Of a stretch of 64,000 bases of DNA, positions 62,661-64,000 are shown one piece after another (position 1 is the first letter of the stretch; every line of letters starts with the position of its first letter). Below the pieces are notes generated by a model that did no database searches, had not been told where the DNA came from, and saw nothing but the letters and a program-made list of their open reading frames with translations. The translations under genes were made by a program, and so were the position numbers. Source of the stretch: Sindora glabra (Eukaryota > Streptophyta > Magnoliopsida > Fabales > Fabaceae); the NCBI GenBank assembly GCA_020226215.1, contig CM035230.1, positions 23,045,883 through 23,109,882 of the forward strand, given 5' to 3'.

Positions 62661-63289
62661 CTAGATTTTTTATAAAAAATTTGTGGGTGTCATCTTTTAA
62701 ATTTTTTAATAAGGAGTTATTGTAGATATTATTTTAGGAAAATTAAATAGATGAGAGTATCTTAAAAAAAGCTAATAATAAATTAATTGGTAACAATATT
62801 AAGAATTGTTGGACAATATGTTTAGTTAAAAAAAGAAAAAGGAAAGAAAATGAAATGAGTGGCTGGGAGTCTGCTTGTTTTCTATTTTTAAAAATAGTTT
62901 TTTATTTTTTTATTTTTAAAAACAGAAAAATCTATTTAATAACTTATTTTCAAAATCTATTTTAAAAATTATTCTCTAAATGTGTAATTTAAAAATAAGT
63001 AAATAGAAATAACTTTTAGTTATTTTCTAAACTTTTTTTTTACTTTAGATGTCAATTTTGTAATTAAATAAAATATTTCTTCATTTGCAATATTAATCAC
63101 TCTCTAATCTCTAATCTTAATTTTCTTCAATCTAAAAATAATTTTTGAGAATAGAAAAAAAATTTTTGAGAAGATTTTTTAAAAACACAAGATTTTTCTT
63201 ATTATTATGGTACAATCTCCGCATCCAATATTTCTCCCTTAGTTTTCCTTATTTTTCGACAACAGATACTCTTTCCCATTACGCTCTTC
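62661..63289. other. Intergenic, no gene seen
   Basis: AT-rich. A stretch at about 62870-63240, with TTTTTAAAAATAG and similar self-complementary pieces, has no counterpart between 30790 and 30830 in copy A and so is an insertion in B or a loss in A. Confidence 0.5.
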
Positions 63290-63389
63290 CTGCTCTATGA
63301 TCTACTTCTATTCCCGAAACTAGAACTTTTCAATTTTTCCTTTTTTTCGTCACTTAATCTGTTCATCTGTTCTACTTACAGCTTCGCAT

Positions 63390-63635
63390 TTGTGTGTCCT
63401 TGCTACTGGAGCTCGCCGGACTTTCTTCTTAATAGAGTTCCAATGCCGGCCAGAAGCAAGCGAGCAGTGTTATGCTGTTGCTCGCTGGACGTCGTTCTTC
63501 CCCCGACAGTTTGCTTCAACACGAACAAAACCGGAGCTCGCTACAGTTGTTTGCAACATGGCGACACTTCGACAGCAGGGACTCATAACAACCTCCATTA
63601 CTGGTTCCTCTTTGCCAAAATTCAACTTAAATTAA
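63390..63635 (+). CDS. Hypothetical reading frame, counterpart of 30765-31109
   Basis: Unrecognised. It keeps LATGARR, FFLIE and EASEQC in the same frame as copy A, then diverges through about 38 bases missing from A. An equally long frame overlaps it one base later. The start ATG used here is not aligned with copy A, where the frame begins far upstream with a hydrophobic segment; in copy B the upstream part is broken. Either a decayed exon or non-coding GC-richer DNA. Confidence 0.2.
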   Translation: MCVLATGARRTFFLIEFQCRPEASEQCYAVARWTSFFPRQFASTRTKPELATVVCNMATLRQQGLITTSITGSSLPKFNLN

Positions 63636-63649
63636 GCCATTGATCGCCT

Positions 63650-64000
63650 CTTTAGGACTGCCCTTTCGGATCGTCATTTTGCTTTTGCACTAAATTTTTC
63701 ACAATTTTTTATATGTTCACCTCTAACCCTAAACATATAATCGTTAAAATTATGGGAATTTATCTTATCGGGATAGTATCTTATCCGATTTCCCTTAGTT
63801 TTGATACCCTTTTCCATGCAAATAAATTGCTAAAATCACCTTCAATCAGCATTATATTTCCACTGTTCCAATTTTTCTCTTTTTATATTTAATCTTAGCA
63901 ATAGATTAGTAAGTCAAGTAATTTCGCATATTTTAAGTGAATGCAAATTGAAATATAGGTCTAAATGGTTGGGTAGATACACTTTTGTGTCTAACTACAA
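63650..64000. repeat. Segmental duplication unit, copy C (start), without CACTA element
   Basis: Directly after sequence matching 31120-31153, the sequence continues with the equivalent of 11882-12280 and 40056-40440 (for example GCTTTTGCACTAAATTTTTC and GGTAGATACACTTTTGTG). No CACTA element separates them. Confidence 0.9.

Larger units (their letters stand above)
40056..63649. repeat. Segmental duplication unit, copy B (non-CACTA part)
   Basis: Colinear with 11882-31153. It is 4.3 kb longer because it gained an LTR (46004-47595), a composite insertion (48931-50507), an extra local duplication around the ACO pieces and a MITE-like element. It lost about 1 kb of the transposase remnant (junction near 45420) and about 0.75 kb of ACO. 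Confidence 0.9.

Overview
This window looks like nuclear DNA from a flowering plant. It is extremely AT-rich, almost gene-free over long distances, and packed with decayed CACTA, Mutator-like, hAT-like and copia-type elements. The only intact protein gene found has a classical four-exon plant structure and encodes 1-aminocyclopropane-1-carboxylate oxidase (ACO), the last enzyme of ethylene synthesis. I see no bacterial operons, CRISPR array, rRNA or convincing functional tRNA. The species cannot be named from the sequence alone.

The window is dominated by a diverged tandem segmental duplication. Copy A is a CACTA transposon (open on the left, 1-11881) followed by about 19.3 kb of unique-looking sequence (11882-31153). 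Copy B is a CACTA transposon (31154-40055) followed by the corresponding 23.6 kb (40056-63649). A third copy C begins at about 63650 and continues out of the window, but there the CACTA element is missing, so the site appears empty. The order inside each unit is: CACTA element with decayed TNP2-like and TNPA-like genes; an AT-rich spacer; a minus-strand remnant of a second plant transposase (Transposase_24/DUF8039-like); a hAT-like element; the ACO locus; a minisatellite; CACTA-like subterminal motifs; and a short GC-richer reading frame.

The ACO locus has evolved differently in the two copies. Copy A keeps a complete 318-residue gene (25435-27124, minus). In copy B a local tandem duplication produced two ACO pieces: a frameshifted exon-4 fragment (55490-55763), and a pseudogene (58017-58995) that keeps exon 1, exon 4 and its TATA box but has lost exon 2 and nearly all of exon 3, including two of the three iron ligands.

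Comparing the copies also reveals insertions present in only one of them. Copy A carries a 2.9 kb Mutator-like element (1221-4165, 9-bp target duplication) and a solo LTR (6553-7927, 5-bp target duplication), both inside its CACTA element. Copy B carries a related LTR flanked by an unusually long 95-bp direct duplication (46004-47595), a 1.6 kb composite insertion with an 18-bp target duplication (48931-50507) that holds an antisense copia fragment and a foldback structure with tRNA-like promoter boxes in its loop, and a 0.46 kb MITE-like element (about 56251-56714). Together they record the relative order of transposition and duplication at an ethylene-biosynthesis locus.
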